A DNA stretch of 64,000 bases from Dioscorea cayenensis subsp. rotundata. Taxonomy: Eukaryota; Streptophyta; Magnoliopsida; Dioscoreales; Dioscoreaceae. Shown piece after piece: positions 1 through 12,200 of this stretch. The stretch is from contig NC_052482.1 of assembly GCF_009730915.1 (NCBI RefSeq), positions 19,064,345 through 19,128,344 of the forward strand, read 5' to 3'. Both the position numbers and the translations under genes were made by a program. Every line of letters begins with the position of its first letter. The first letter of the stretch is position 1. Under the pieces are notes generated by a model, which was not told the origin of the DNA, did no database searches, and worked only from the letters and a program-made list of their open reading frames with translations.

Positions 1-3000
1 CTCGAAGATCGCATTAAAGTCCCCACAAACCACCCAAGGCCGTGGAGGGACCCCGAGTCCATGCTTCTCAATTCATCCCAAAAATTCCTACTTTACGGGC
101 CGCTCATTGGGCCCATACACCACCGTACATCTCCACTTAATATTTAAATTCTTCGAGGTAAAGTCAACCGTTAGACTGAACTCCCCCATCCAAATCAAAA
201 AGTCCCCGTAGAAATTGTGCTATTCCAACCTATCGCGATACCACCACAGTGCATCTGGGCGGGTAAAAAAATAAAAATTGATCAAGACGATGTCCACCAA
301 TCTCCCTCCGGTAGCTTGATTGATCTCTTCCAATTTTTGTCTCTTGAAGGCAACAAACATCGGCATGATGGATTGTCAAAAAGTCCTTAACTAGAAATCT
401 CTTCGATGGCCTACCTAGCCCCCTAACATTCCGAGTTTAAAAATATTCATGGACAACCAATTAGCACCCTCGACCCTCCACCGAGGTCGACTCGGACCCC
501 TCCGGGCTACACCCGTGGGACCTTTCAAGCTTACGGATATGGTTAATACAATCATTCACAGATCCAGTAAAAGAGATACCACAAGCATCACAATAATTCG
601 CAATTTGAACATTAGACCACTCAGCAATTAATAAAGGTTTGGATCTCGTACCTTTATCGCCATCATCATCCACCCCTTTTTTCTTTGCCGATTTGGGTAT
701 CTCTACTACGTAGCCCGCCTCCTCATTGAATCTCGAGGAGGGTTTCTTTTTGTCGTTCACTCTTCCTTGTTCTAGTCTGCTGCCCCATTTTAGACGTATT
801 ACTTTCCACGTGCAAGTCTGGCAACAGCTTTTTTAAATTACTTTCAAACTCTGTCAACGAATCATCCGAGTCAACTTCCATATCGGCGACTACGTAATCG
901 GAGGACCGATACTCGTGAATTTCTCCCGCCAATTTCAATTTCGCGCCACCGATATCCCCTACAACACCGGGACTCGCTCCCGGGATTAGGGCCCAAACAC
1001 CGCCAAATATCTCCACACAAATCCCACGGTGGGGCCACATTAGGAGCAACCGATTTATCTCCTGAAGTTTACCCCCGACATCAGCTTGTTCCAAAGAACT
1101 GTCATTACCCACCTTAGAGGTCTCTACACATGTAGAGGCCCCCCAAGTCTCTTTTCATTACAAACATCAGGCCCGCCCCACCCAATCGGGCCCACCACCC
1201 CTTCTATTCCCAATGTCCCGGTCCATTTGATGCTCCACCTCACATAAATACACTGGATCCAAAGAGGCCAATCGGCCAAGATCTTCAGTGGGCCCAGCCA
1301 AACAAACTAAAGGATCCTCCATTATCTTGTCAATAATATGAGAATTCATATCCTCGTCCCCAAAGACCGGATCAAGCGCGTCATTATTCATGCCACCCGA
1401 CCCACAATCCCGGTCCGACAGACAACATTAACCTTAACATGTTCCTCTCCTTCCTTAACCTCGCTCCGCTCGCTTTCCTTAACGTGCCTCTCCACGTTCC
1501 TCTTCCGCCCATGCATCGTCACGAGGCCTCCGGAGATCGACACGACGCCGCTTTCGCACCTCGCGGCACCCGCCTCCTCGCCGCAACAAACAAAGCGGCG
1601 CTCGGGAGACCGAGCCATCGACGAATGCCCCCTCTATCGGGCTCACAGTGTTGCCCATCGGTCCGGCGATGTCTGCTCACACGAACGGTGAGAGACCTGC
1701 GTCGGAACCGCCCGTGGGAGCGAGGCTCCACCACCGGTGGGAGCTAGGCTCCACCACCCCCTGCGCTTCCTTCAATCGCCGAGTCTCATTCCCTGACCGA
1801 TCCTGGTGGGAGCTAGGCTCCACCACCACCGTGTTCGCAGAGCCCACGAAGCACTCGGGAAGGCGGCCTCTTGTCATTCTCCTTCATCTTCCTCTCCCCC
1901 TAACGATCCTTCTTCGACTATCGCAGCCCCTCGCCAATAACATATACCTTGCCTCCTTGCGTAATCACCGGGAAACTTGACCTCTCCTCCGTGAAAAATC
2001 ACATTATATCTCCTCATTCCCATCGTCGAAGTCCAACACCATCGGGCATGAGACTCCCAACCGTCGCCGAACCAACACCGAGACAAAGTTTTTATGTGGA
2101 TGTATCGTCTCGAGATACTGCGACCAACTCTCCCACCCGGTCGAACAACCTCGCAATGATGCGCTCACACGGGCATGGAGCGGAAGGTTCCAAATGAGGA
2201 CCCAAAGACCCTCACCCGACGCCCTCCCGACCGCACCGAGCTCGGCAGACCAAGGTGAAATCAATACTTTGCAAGGACCGTCCTTTGTCATCACCCCGAA
2301 CTTCCCAAGCTTGCATAGATCCTTCATCTCATCTCGACTCTTCGACGGGAGAAGGAAATTACAATCGTTAACCGCGTAATGGGCCCGGCCAACTCCTTGT
2401 TGATGATCGAGGGCAAGACCGCTAACAGGTTTGAGTCGTTGACGTAACCTTCTTCGACTGAACAACACCGCCACCTTCGCCAATTCTTCTCGTAGCTCTC
2501 GTCGCCTCCGGGTAAAGGGGATCGAGAGCGACATCCGATGAATCTGCTGGGATCGTTGTACCTCCCGGGACGCATCTAATTCCTCTACAACACCGCTCAT
2601 GACTCCACTTGCACACCTTCCCGCTTGGTCCTAACGTGCACTTTCCTCCGAAAAGGACTCCTTCTCACCTCCACTGGACAGTGGGCAGCCATATGGCCCA
2701 CACAAGAGCACCGTAGGGCAAACAATCGGGTGGCGACACTCGCCGTTTTGTGGGTGGTCTGAAAGCAGCGCCCTCAGGGGGTCGAAAGCAGTGACTGGGT
2801 CTCTTAGTCCCGACAAGCGGATCTCTGCTTGATAGAACGCGACCCACCACCCCGGGCCTCACTGACGCTTAGAAGGCGAGCCACCTCCTCCCGACGACCC
2901 AGGCCGCCTGGGCATACGACATCTCCTTCTTCTTACTCCGAGAATCCCCAGAAAGGGTCGGCCCTAGGATGACCCAACAAACCCACCCGAAGCCTTACTC

Positions 3001-3110
3001 CCACGGCTAGCGCCCCGCTAGAGTCCTCCCAAAAGGCTCTTCGAGAGACTCATCCGAATCCCCCTTGTGGTTTCTTGGACCGATCACCGAAATAGTCCTT
3101 TTCTTTAATT
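1..3110 (-). mobile_element. Decayed L1-type LINE, 5' part only (LINE-A), cut by window start
   Basis: Read on the minus strand, this stretch matches LINE-B (50055-56825) piece by piece. Around 2925 lies an N-terminal SYAQAA-like motif. At 2680-2760 there are zinc-knuckle remains (ECRHPIVC, then GHMAAHC in another frame). At 2004-2600 lies the DUF4283-like part, with IWNLPLHARV against IWNMPLHCWG in LINE-B. At 461-760 lies the ORF1 C-terminus (KKPSSRFNEEAGY against KKPSSRWNEDAGF). The first bases encode the endonuclease motif CGDFNAIF, where the window cuts the element. ORF1 is broken by several frame changes; one is an extra C near 2710 inside the second zinc knuckle. The 5' boundary is estimated from the ORF1 start in LINE-B and is not exact. 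The family assignment is firm; activity is excluded. Confidence 0.85.
461..2930 (-). pseudogene. LINE-A ORF1 (Gag-like, zinc knuckle plus DUF4283), broken
   Basis: This is the RNA-binding ORF1 protein of LINE-A, now in fragments. Minus-strand reading blocks at 2004-2600, 723-1112 and 461-760 align in order with residues about 270 to 950 of the intact LINE-B ORF1. They lie in different frames, and the N-terminal third is scattered over several frames. In LINE retrotransposons the ORF1 protein packages the element RNA in cytoplasmic particles. Here it cannot be made as one protein. Downstream on the minus strand (below about 450) the endonuclease start of ORF2 follows, as expected for the ORF1-ORF2 order. 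Confidence 0.75.
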
Positions 3111-4881
3111 TTTCTAGTGACTAAGATCGGTCACGATGATAAAAATTAAAGCTAGCTTAAACATTAAACCTTTCTAGTCTCTCGGTCTTTAGTTAAATAG
3201 TCATTTGGGTAAATGTGCTAAAGTTAACAAAAAAATATTTTAAAAATTATAAATTACTTTTTTTAATTATATAATATATAACATATAATATTCATTACGG
3301 TTAGAAAATAAAAACATCCTCACGTCCTCCGGGAGTTGAGCGGTAGTATACCTCTTATTCACTCTATGTCCAACAAAAAAACTAGGATTAAATGAATTTA
3401 TATGTAAAAAAACCTAAGCCTATCCTGATACAAATCATATCCAAATCCTAACCATATTTGAATCCTAAACTCATCTAGGTCTTAAACCATATATAACATA
3501 TGTTATCGCGCCACTCACTTAGTTCTCGCATCTACTTTGTTACTTACAGATATGAGGGCATACACAATAATTACTATTTGTTATTTATGAGATAAATAAT
3601 TTGAAGGAAAAAAATTATTAATGATAATTATAAATTAACAAAAAACATTTAATAAAGAAAAAAAGCCTCAACCATAGTTATTAAAGCATTACTATTTTTC
3701 AAGAATGATATATCATTTGTTTTTTTAACATAAACAAATTAAATATAAAAAAATGAAGGAATTAAAATGTTATTTCAAAAAAATAAAATTTGACTCACCT
3801 AGGTTATAGAAACCACGACGATTCATCAAGTTTGGCCGGGTTCAAAATGGGTCAAAATGGGTTACATTAGGTTGATTGCATAAGTGGTCCAATTAAAAAA
3901 ATCTAGACCAATTTAAGTGCCATATTACTCGGTCATATAATCCATGTTAAATAACTATATGAAGTTTTTAATTATAAACACTTTGGAGTTTATGGGCCAT
4001 ATATCTCATTAATGGTAGGCATTGATTATTTTTAGGTTTTTATGGAAAAATGGATAGGGGTTACTGAGGAGAATTTCAAGGTGTCCAAACATTGTAAAAA
4101 ATGAAAGAGACAGATATATGAGGAATTAAATTAAATAATAAAAAGGTGTTAGATTTTTTTATTAAATTGAATGAGTTTCTATAACATGGTGTATTAGCAA
4201 AAATTTTAATGAAAAGGAACAATGTGATTTTAGGGCTAATTCATTGATCGTGTGATTTAATACTCAAAAAGTAATTATGGTAGCTTTGATTCTTTCACGA
4301 TATGGTAGCTTTTGCTTCTTTCACGATGTTATCGAAAATGCTATGAAATATATTATTGTGTAATTACGTTTATTTTACTTTTTGCTTCTCTTCTAAATAT
4401 TATTTTTTTATTTTTGGGTCTAGGCATTGTTTCATTTACAGTACCTTTTTTTATTTTCTCCTACATACTACGTATATAATTTTATAATTTAATTAATTAA
4501 ATTATTTTTGTTTGTGCTTTGAATTATAAATCTATATGCAATATTGTCTAAATTTTGTTTCCATAATGTTGTTTAATTTGTAATTATTTTAATTCTCACA
4601 CACTTCATTAAAAAAACACTAACTTTCTTGATTGGGGTTGTTTTTATCTCTTCTTCTCCCAACAGTACCTTTACCAAAAAATTGAAAGTAATTTTTGTTT
4701 AGATAGTAGTCTCTCCTAAGCATGAGCAATGATAGAAAAAAACGTAAGTTCCTAGTGTAGAACATCATTGCAGGCCTTCATTAATTACCTCATGTGCTGC
4801 CCAAGGTAGTAAATTTATAAGGGGTCCTCAAACCACTATAGTTGATGTGCCTCCATTTCTGCCCGTGTTTTTTTACTATGC
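3111..4881. other. AT-rich intergenic DNA, no gene seen
   Basis: Very AT-rich sequence with many stops in all frames, homopolymer runs and no recognisable protein or RNA gene. The last bases before the gap are ordinary sequence. Confidence 0.7.
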
Positions 4882-5881
4882 NNNNNNNNNNNNNNNNNNN
4901 NNNNNNNNNNNNNNNNNNNNNNNNNNNNNNNNNNNNNNNNNNNNNNNNNNNNNNNNNNNNNNNNNNNNNNNNNNNNNNNNNNNNNNNNNNNNNNNNNNNN
5001 NNNNNNNNNNNNNNNNNNNNNNNNNNNNNNNNNNNNNNNNNNNNNNNNNNNNNNNNNNNNNNNNNNNNNNNNNNNNNNNNNNNNNNNNNNNNNNNNNNNN
5101 NNNNNNNNNNNNNNNNNNNNNNNNNNNNNNNNNNNNNNNNNNNNNNNNNNNNNNNNNNNNNNNNNNNNNNNNNNNNNNNNNNNNNNNNNNNNNNNNNNNN
5201 NNNNNNNNNNNNNNNNNNNNNNNNNNNNNNNNNNNNNNNNNNNNNNNNNNNNNNNNNNNNNNNNNNNNNNNNNNNNNNNNNNNNNNNNNNNNNNNNNNNN
5301 NNNNNNNNNNNNNNNNNNNNNNNNNNNNNNNNNNNNNNNNNNNNNNNNNNNNNNNNNNNNNNNNNNNNNNNNNNNNNNNNNNNNNNNNNNNNNNNNNNNN
5401 NNNNNNNNNNNNNNNNNNNNNNNNNNNNNNNNNNNNNNNNNNNNNNNNNNNNNNNNNNNNNNNNNNNNNNNNNNNNNNNNNNNNNNNNNNNNNNNNNNNN
5501 NNNNNNNNNNNNNNNNNNNNNNNNNNNNNNNNNNNNNNNNNNNNNNNNNNNNNNNNNNNNNNNNNNNNNNNNNNNNNNNNNNNNNNNNNNNNNNNNNNNN
5601 NNNNNNNNNNNNNNNNNNNNNNNNNNNNNNNNNNNNNNNNNNNNNNNNNNNNNNNNNNNNNNNNNNNNNNNNNNNNNNNNNNNNNNNNNNNNNNNNNNNN
5701 NNNNNNNNNNNNNNNNNNNNNNNNNNNNNNNNNNNNNNNNNNNNNNNNNNNNNNNNNNNNNNNNNNNNNNNNNNNNNNNNNNNNNNNNNNNNNNNNNNNN
5801 NNNNNNNNNNNNNNNNNNNNNNNNNNNNNNNNNNNNNNNNNNNNNNNNNNNNNNNNNNNNNNNNNNNNNNNNNNNNNNNNN
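4882..5881. other. Assembly gap of exactly 1000 N
   Basis: Unbroken run of N from 4882 to 5881. The round length suggests a placeholder for a scaffold join of unknown size. Any reading frame crossing it is meaningless. Confidence 0.99.
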
Positions 5882-6821
5882 GTTTTACAATTTATTTGTA
5901 TCCTTTTGAAAATTATATCTTAAATTACTTCGCTTTGTGCTTTTTTGTAAATTTTTACGTGAGAAATTAATTTTTATTTTTACTTAAAATTCAAAAATTC
6001 AAAAATTAATTTAATATGATTCTTTTTAAATAAATTAATAACATGTTCATTAAAAATATGATTCAAAACCTTTATCTCATCAACCTCATAAGAATTAAAA
6101 ACAAAAAGAGGTTTGTACTGTAATTTGTTTAATGATAAAATAATAGTAATATGTAGATAGAAAATCCCCACTAAAAAATATATGTTTTAAACTCAAGATT
6201 AATTACGTCAACACACTTATTACTTGGAGTATTAAATCATGACTTTGGTGTTTTAACTCTTATTACATCAAAAACATGAATTGGTGTTACCTTTCAATGC
6301 ATGTCATAGCCCAATCTCCAATATTCAAAAGCAATGTTCTAATTTCAAAAGCACTAACTCAAAAGAATAAATAATATTAAAAATATCAATAATTTCAAAC
6401 CGTCAAGCGTGTTCAATTAGTAATATAGAAATTTTATATTTCTAGAACTTTCATACAAAATTTAAACATAATCAGTGAATTAGGTTAAAAGTGAAAGTCA
6501 TCAAAAATTGATAAAATATTCCCAAAACCAATTCACTTGAGTGAGACAGACAAGAGTGGAATTGATCCAGAGCTTATGCTTCAACAATCAAGAAACATTT
6601 TTCTTTAACCTAATAGAAAGTGATTATAAGAGGACCGTCCATGATCCATGTTGCATAGTTCATAGAGATACCTAGATGTCAAATATAGGAATGTGTTTCA
6701 TTTCATGCCTGAACTTAACCTACAAACTGATTAAATTCACACATACTAACCCTATGAGTTTCAATGATGTCATCATACTACTTTCTAATTTTTTAAAATA
6801 TAGATAAAGTTATGAAAATAA
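5882..6821. other. AT-rich intergenic DNA, no gene seen
   Basis: AT-rich stretch between the gap and the first MITE. No open frame with family resemblance, no RNA gene and no clear repeat border. Confidence 0.65.
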
Positions 6822-6823
6822 TA

Positions 6824-7081
6824 CTCCCTCCGTTCTTTTTTATATGTAGTAAATAACCGAATCTCACATACCAAGAAAATTTAATAAAAAAAATAGTTAT
6901 CTTTCCAAAATTACCCCTAATTTATATATTCACATTTCTCTCTCATATTAAATTTTAAGAAGAGAATTGAATAGAGTGTTAGGATAATTTTAGAAAAAAA
7001 ATAATAAATGTTTTTTGATATTTAAAAATAACAGATAAAAAAGAACACGGGATTATGACAGATAAAAAAGAACGGAGGGAG
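6824..7081. mobile_element. Stowaway-type MITE, copy 1
   Basis: Starts with ctccctccgttc and ends with gaacggagggag, a perfect terminal inverted repeat. It is flanked by TA on both sides (6822-6823 and 7082-7083), the target duplication of Tc1/mariner-type elements. It is about 258 bp, AT-rich and has no coding capacity. Near the right end a short block containing cagataaaaaagaac is duplicated. Related copies lie at about 7890-8110 and 26123-26381. Confidence 0.9.
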
Positions 7082-7083
7082 TA

Positions 7084-7889
7084 CTTCTTTATTGATAGGT
7101 ATTATTTATGCATTTAATTATGTAATTTATGTAATCAATTTTTTTAGCTTTCCAAAGACATGCAATTCATAAATTAAAGGCAAGTTAGAAGAACAACCAC
7201 AAGGTAGTTTTTATTTTAACTTGTAGTACTTTATTCATGGGGTAAAACTTCTTATGACCAATTTTTAGTTTCAGCAAACACTCTTATATTACCTTAAATT
7301 CAGTACTTACAATAATACTCAATTAAAATTTTTAAAAAATATAACTTTATGTCTAAGTCCAATATCAACGGTATTAATTACGTTATTTTAATTTAAAAAC
7401 AATTTGAATGATACAATTAACATCGTTCTTATTTAACTTTTTAGTTTATAATTCAGTGTCATGGTACATAATCAAACCACTATTGATCCTTTTATCAAGA
7501 GCATTTTGGCTCATAGAATATAATATTTCACTTTTAAATTTAAATGCTTAGCAATGTAAAAAGTTGGGGATTACTTTGATGAGTATGTTACATAAACTTA
7601 GTTGATTCAGCATTAGATATGACACAATTTAGAATATAATATAATTAAATTGTGAATTACTCAAATATCGTTTTTATATAATTTATATGAAAACAATAAA
7701 AGCAATATATCTCTATATATCTTTATATTGTAGAGGAATTAAACCATTATTATTTATTTGTTATAATAACCAAACATCTCTTTACTTTCATTCTTCTTTT
7801 CATGAGTAAGATAATCAAACTTTGCCACATATTTTTTCTAAAATTTTAAAAATAAAATAAAAAAAAGGTCATTTTGCTTGGATTGGACA
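7084..7889. other. AT-rich intergenic DNA, no gene seen
   Basis: Low-complexity AT-rich DNA between MITEs with no gene or structural RNA that I can support. Confidence 0.65.
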
Positions 7890-8110
7890 TAACAATGTTA
7901 TTTTTTACCTGTCATTTTTAAACATTTATTATTTTTTTCCAAAATTATTCTTAACACCTTTTTAATTCTTTTATTGGAATTAAATATGAGAGAGAAATGT
8001 GAAGATATAAATTAGGGGTAATTTTGAAAAGATAACCAATTTTTTATAAAATTTTGTGAAATAACTAATTTTATCGGTACGTGAGATTCGTTAACCACCA
8101 TAAGAGGGAG
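7890..8110. mobile_element. Stowaway-type MITE, copy 2, inverted and truncated at one end
   Basis: The interior reads as the reverse complement of copy 1, including blocks such as tatgagagagaaatgtgaa and aattaggggtaattttgaa. The right end is gagggag followed by TA. The left terminal repeat is not recognisable, so this copy has lost one end. The left border is approximate. Confidence 0.75.
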
Positions 8111-8232
8111 TATTTCAGTATAAAATATATAATAGTAAAAAAATAATAATAAATGATATAAATTCTAATGAAATGTTTAGAACACTTTGTTTTTTTCGCA
8201 TTTGAGGGACCAATGATTTTCAAAATTGAGTA

Positions 8233-8543
8233 CTCTCCGCTCATTTTTTTAATTGTCGACTTTATCTAATTCACAGCGATTAAGAAAAAGTTGGTTAAAG
8301 GTAGATTGATTTACCTATATTTTATAAAAAATCCCATTACTTTCCAAAACTACCTCTATTTAAAACTCCGCTAGTGGAGTATATAATTTAATACTTAGTT
8401 GATTGTGATTTATTGAAAATTATATAAGTACATTAAATTAAAAGGTAAATTTGGAAAAAATTATTTAATCTGCATAAAATTTCTAATATGATAAATATGA
8501 GAAAAGTCTCAAAGCGTGACAACTTAAAAGGACATAGATGGAG
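8233..8543. mobile_element. Stowaway-like MITE, second subfamily
   Basis: Left end ctctccgctcattttttt and right end aaaggacatagatggag are imperfect inverted ends, each flanked by TA (8231-8232 and 8544-8545). About 311 bp, AT-rich, non-coding. The interior differs from copies 1 and 2, so it is a separate subfamily. Confidence 0.65.
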
Positions 8544-8545
8544 TA

Positions 8546-9009
8546 TATTTTTAGACGATAAATATATCCTACCAGTAACTTGAGCCGGATCATAATAATG
8601 TTTAGTCTATTGGCACGGGATCTATTGCACAAAATGTTCGTCCCTCGAAGGAAGCAGATTCAAATCATAATTTGCTCGGATGGAGAATTCAGGACACATG
8701 CTATGTAAGTCAACTTTCTCGTATGCTCTCACTCTCAACACTGATTTATTTTACATTTTTCAAAGAAAAAACTGAACCACAATTTAAATTTAAATTGCGC
8801 TTATTCTAATTAACTCAATATCATTTATCATTGAAATTAAAATTAAAATAATAAGTAAAATTTATTTATTTATTTATTTATTATTATTATTATCATTATT
8901 ATATAAAATTCCAATTTTAGAAAAAAATCAAATAATCAAGTACAAGATGGCGTATTTGAATTTTGAATAGAACTTTTGTTCCCAAAAAGGGTTAGCAAAG
9001 CAAACGATC
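8546..9009. other. Upstream region of the 9.3-kb gene, no gene seen
   Basis: AT-rich DNA with a tttatttatttattta run at about 8860-8880 and an att repeat. It passes into a C-rich leader from about 9010. Presumably the promoter region of the next gene; no single element can be assigned. Confidence 0.5.
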
Positions 9010-9296
9010 CCGGTCTCTCATTATATCCCGCGCCTCCCCAGCGATTTCAAAACTAGAATCCTATAATCCAAAACCAAAACCCTAATTTTTCCTCCCAAAT
9101 CCCAATCCTCACCTGATCCTCTCCGTTCTCCACTCCAAGATCATTTCTTTCCATCTTATTCTTCATCTCCCGCCCATTTCTCTCTACTCGGAACTAGGGT
9201 TTGGCCTCCAAGATTTCTCATTTCCCCTCTCCCGCCATATATCTTTTGATCCATTTCTCCCGGTTTGGATCTAGGGCTCCGGTTTTGGGAATTTGA

Positions 9297-12200
9297 ATGG
9301 CTGATGCCGCTGGTGGTGGATCGCGGCCCAAGGTTTGGATTTGCTTTCCTTTTTTGAATTTATGCTCTTTTGGTATCTGAGTTTGTTTACGGTTTATGAT
9401 GTTTGTTTGTCAGAGGGCTCTGGAGGGTTTTGAGGAGATGGTGGATGGGGAGAAGCGGAAGAGAGTGAAGGGTTCAGGGACAGTGTCCGAAGGTAGTGTT
9501 CCCTCCTTTTCCATCGTAAAGTTGTCTCCTTTCGTAGAAGTAGTGGATTTATTTATTAATGTAAAATTTGGAAGTAATATGATTATGGGTTTGATTGGAG
9601 GTGTTTTATTTTCCCGCATGATCCGTGCTCTGTATAACAAATATTTAAAGTTATTCTTGTGAGAATTTGAAATTTTGTTGTGGCTTTATTGATCTACATT
9701 GGAATAGAAATGATGGATTTATACTGATTCTTTTATTGTTAGACAAATGTGGTTTCTTATTGAGGTTTAGATGTTCCTATCCTAGTTTTTTTACTCCACT
9801 TTGTTCGAGGAACATTAATTTCGAGTTATAGGGATGATTTGCAGTCCTTGTCAGTAGATATTTTTGGGCTACTCTAGCAAAGTTTATTTGGTGATAGAGA
9901 AATAATTGAATGAATGTTGATTTGGGTGACATCATTGGACTGCAAAAGGCGGGATCCTTAATTAGGCAGACTATTATGAGAATGGTGTTGACTTGGCTGA
10001 TATGGCTAACACATTATATGAACATTCTTGATTATAATTCAAATGGTGCTTTTGTTTTGATACTTTGGTTGACTTATTGCTGCTTGACTGGTTCTTTGTA
10101 GTAACTGACACAGAAAGGCAAAACTATAGCATTTGAAGAAGAAAGGATAGTTGTGGAGGGAGGTCTCTTATGATGCCTGGGTAGAACCCTGAATTTGATG
10201 GTGTTAGATATATATATATATATATATTATTTCTTGAATTATTTCATGCTTCTTTCCATTGTGTGCTTTTGAGATTCTTTTTGTTTTGAAAAAAATTATC
10301 ATTATTTTAGTAATCTGTAGGTGTATGGAGAAGCCTTTGATTATTTTTGGCTGCTGGTAATGTTAGGGTGGTTTATCCGGTTGGTCATACCCTCTTGGTT
10401 CAAGTTTGAGCTAGCATCAGCGTTAAGTTTGGTTAAAAATCTTAATTTTGTTTGTCATTCCATCGCATACTTGGCCAACTTTTCAGAAACAGAGTTTCTG
10501 ATTTCCTAGATGTTTCTTTTGGACAAATGTTTCTACAGGATTTTGACCCTTTAAATATCTGTATACACTGTGTTGCTGAGAGGATGGAGATTAGGGGATA
10601 TTAACCTTCTTTTGCTCTGTGCTTCCTATATGTCTGAAACTTTGATCCCTTTCTAGGTGGAGTATATGGACAGCCATCTGTAAGAGAGCCCTGGTAACTA
10701 ATGGGATGTGATAATATATATATATATATATATATTTTATTTACATTAGGTGGACAAATAAATGCTTCTAAGATGCCATACAACTCCTCCCGCCCATCCT
10801 ATTTATATGCCCACTGTAACCGATTTATGCCACTTTAACTGATTTACGCCGATTAAGAAAGTCTGTTAAATTTAGGGTGAAAGACTAAAAATTTATAAAA
10901 TATTACACCAACCTTCTAGAATTATCTTTTTTAAAAAGTCCATCAAGATTTCATTAGTTTCTCTTTATTTTTAATTATACTTAATTTTTATTTTTCTCTT
11001 TTAAAATGGTGCTTTTATGTCTTACAAAAAAACATTGAAAAGTGTAAAAAAATACATCAAAAATAGAGAATAAATTTGGAAAAAAATGATTATTTAATGC
11101 TTCATAGATTTTTCTAAATGGATATATAAAAAGAACTAGAGTAGAGGACATGCTAATAGGACCGGAGGGAGTACTATATACCAAAAAGCGATGTGATGTT
11201 AAGACATTGAAGTTTAAAGGTTGTTGTCATAAATATACATGAATTAACTTCCCCATGCTACATTGGAGGACCAATTGTTTTCAATCATGTGGTTTTCTGA
11301 GTTTTACTTGCAATTCCAATAATAAATATTGACCATGGTGTTTTCCTTTGCTAATGATCCGAATTACAAAACATCTAATTGGTACATATTTATTTATGAG
11401 AGATAGATAACCATTTATATCAAGCAAGGCATTTCATTGATTCTTGCCATCAGTTACTCTTTTTTATTGATTCCTTGACAAAGTTCTTTAATAGAGTTAT
11501 CCTTTTCGTTATCTTCCTTAAATTCTTTTATTTTAGTTACTTCTATATTTCAGGAACCAGAACTTACAATTCAGAATGCTTGAATGTAGCAGAATGCAAG
11601 TCTGATGGGCAACGGCACAAAAATTCTGAGGTGGAAGCTATTTGCCAAATCACTGAAGAAAATGTGCCCACACTTTTGGATATACCGATAAATGTGCCTG
11701 CTGTCAATAGGTTTCATGAACAAAATGCTGCTCCTTCAAGTTTGGGTGCTGATGGCTGCCAGCATTTTGCAGAACAGCAAAGCAATGCTCCTTCTAAACA
11801 CCATGAAGAGATGAATGGATCATACCCTGCTTCCAAAGCTGATAAAGATTGCCGTTCCCTAACAAGGACCATAACTGGCTCAAAAGTGGGGTTTACTGTT
11901 ATAGATGCTTCAAGGGCAATTGAACACAATCCATTTTACCCCTACAAGAAATTAGGACAGGTGAAATCAACAGATACCTCAGAATGTGGCAGCACTACTG
12001 GTCCTGTGGAGGAGAGTGAACCATTAAGAATGTGGAAAGAAATGAAGCAGAATGGCTTTCTCTCATCTTCACATGGAGGCATACCCATGCCCAAACAGCG
12101 TGGTAGGCATCATAGAAAAGATGAAAGAGCTTAAGAAGAGGAATGAGATAGCAAGAACATGCTAATAGGCTCACGAAGTGCTGCGCCGAGTGGATTGCTC

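Noticed and set aside
1388-1980. Overlapping short open frames on both strands at 1.4-2.0 kb
   Set aside because: They are GC-rich remains of the LINE-A ORF1 linker region and do not align with any protein outside the element.
4842-5923. Two long open frames over the gap
   Set aside because: They consist almost wholly of undetermined residues from the 1000 N and have no biological meaning.
6824-8543. Evenly spaced repeats as a CRISPR-like array
   Set aside because: The repeats are MITE termini with TA target sites, with no regular spacer length, in a plant genome.
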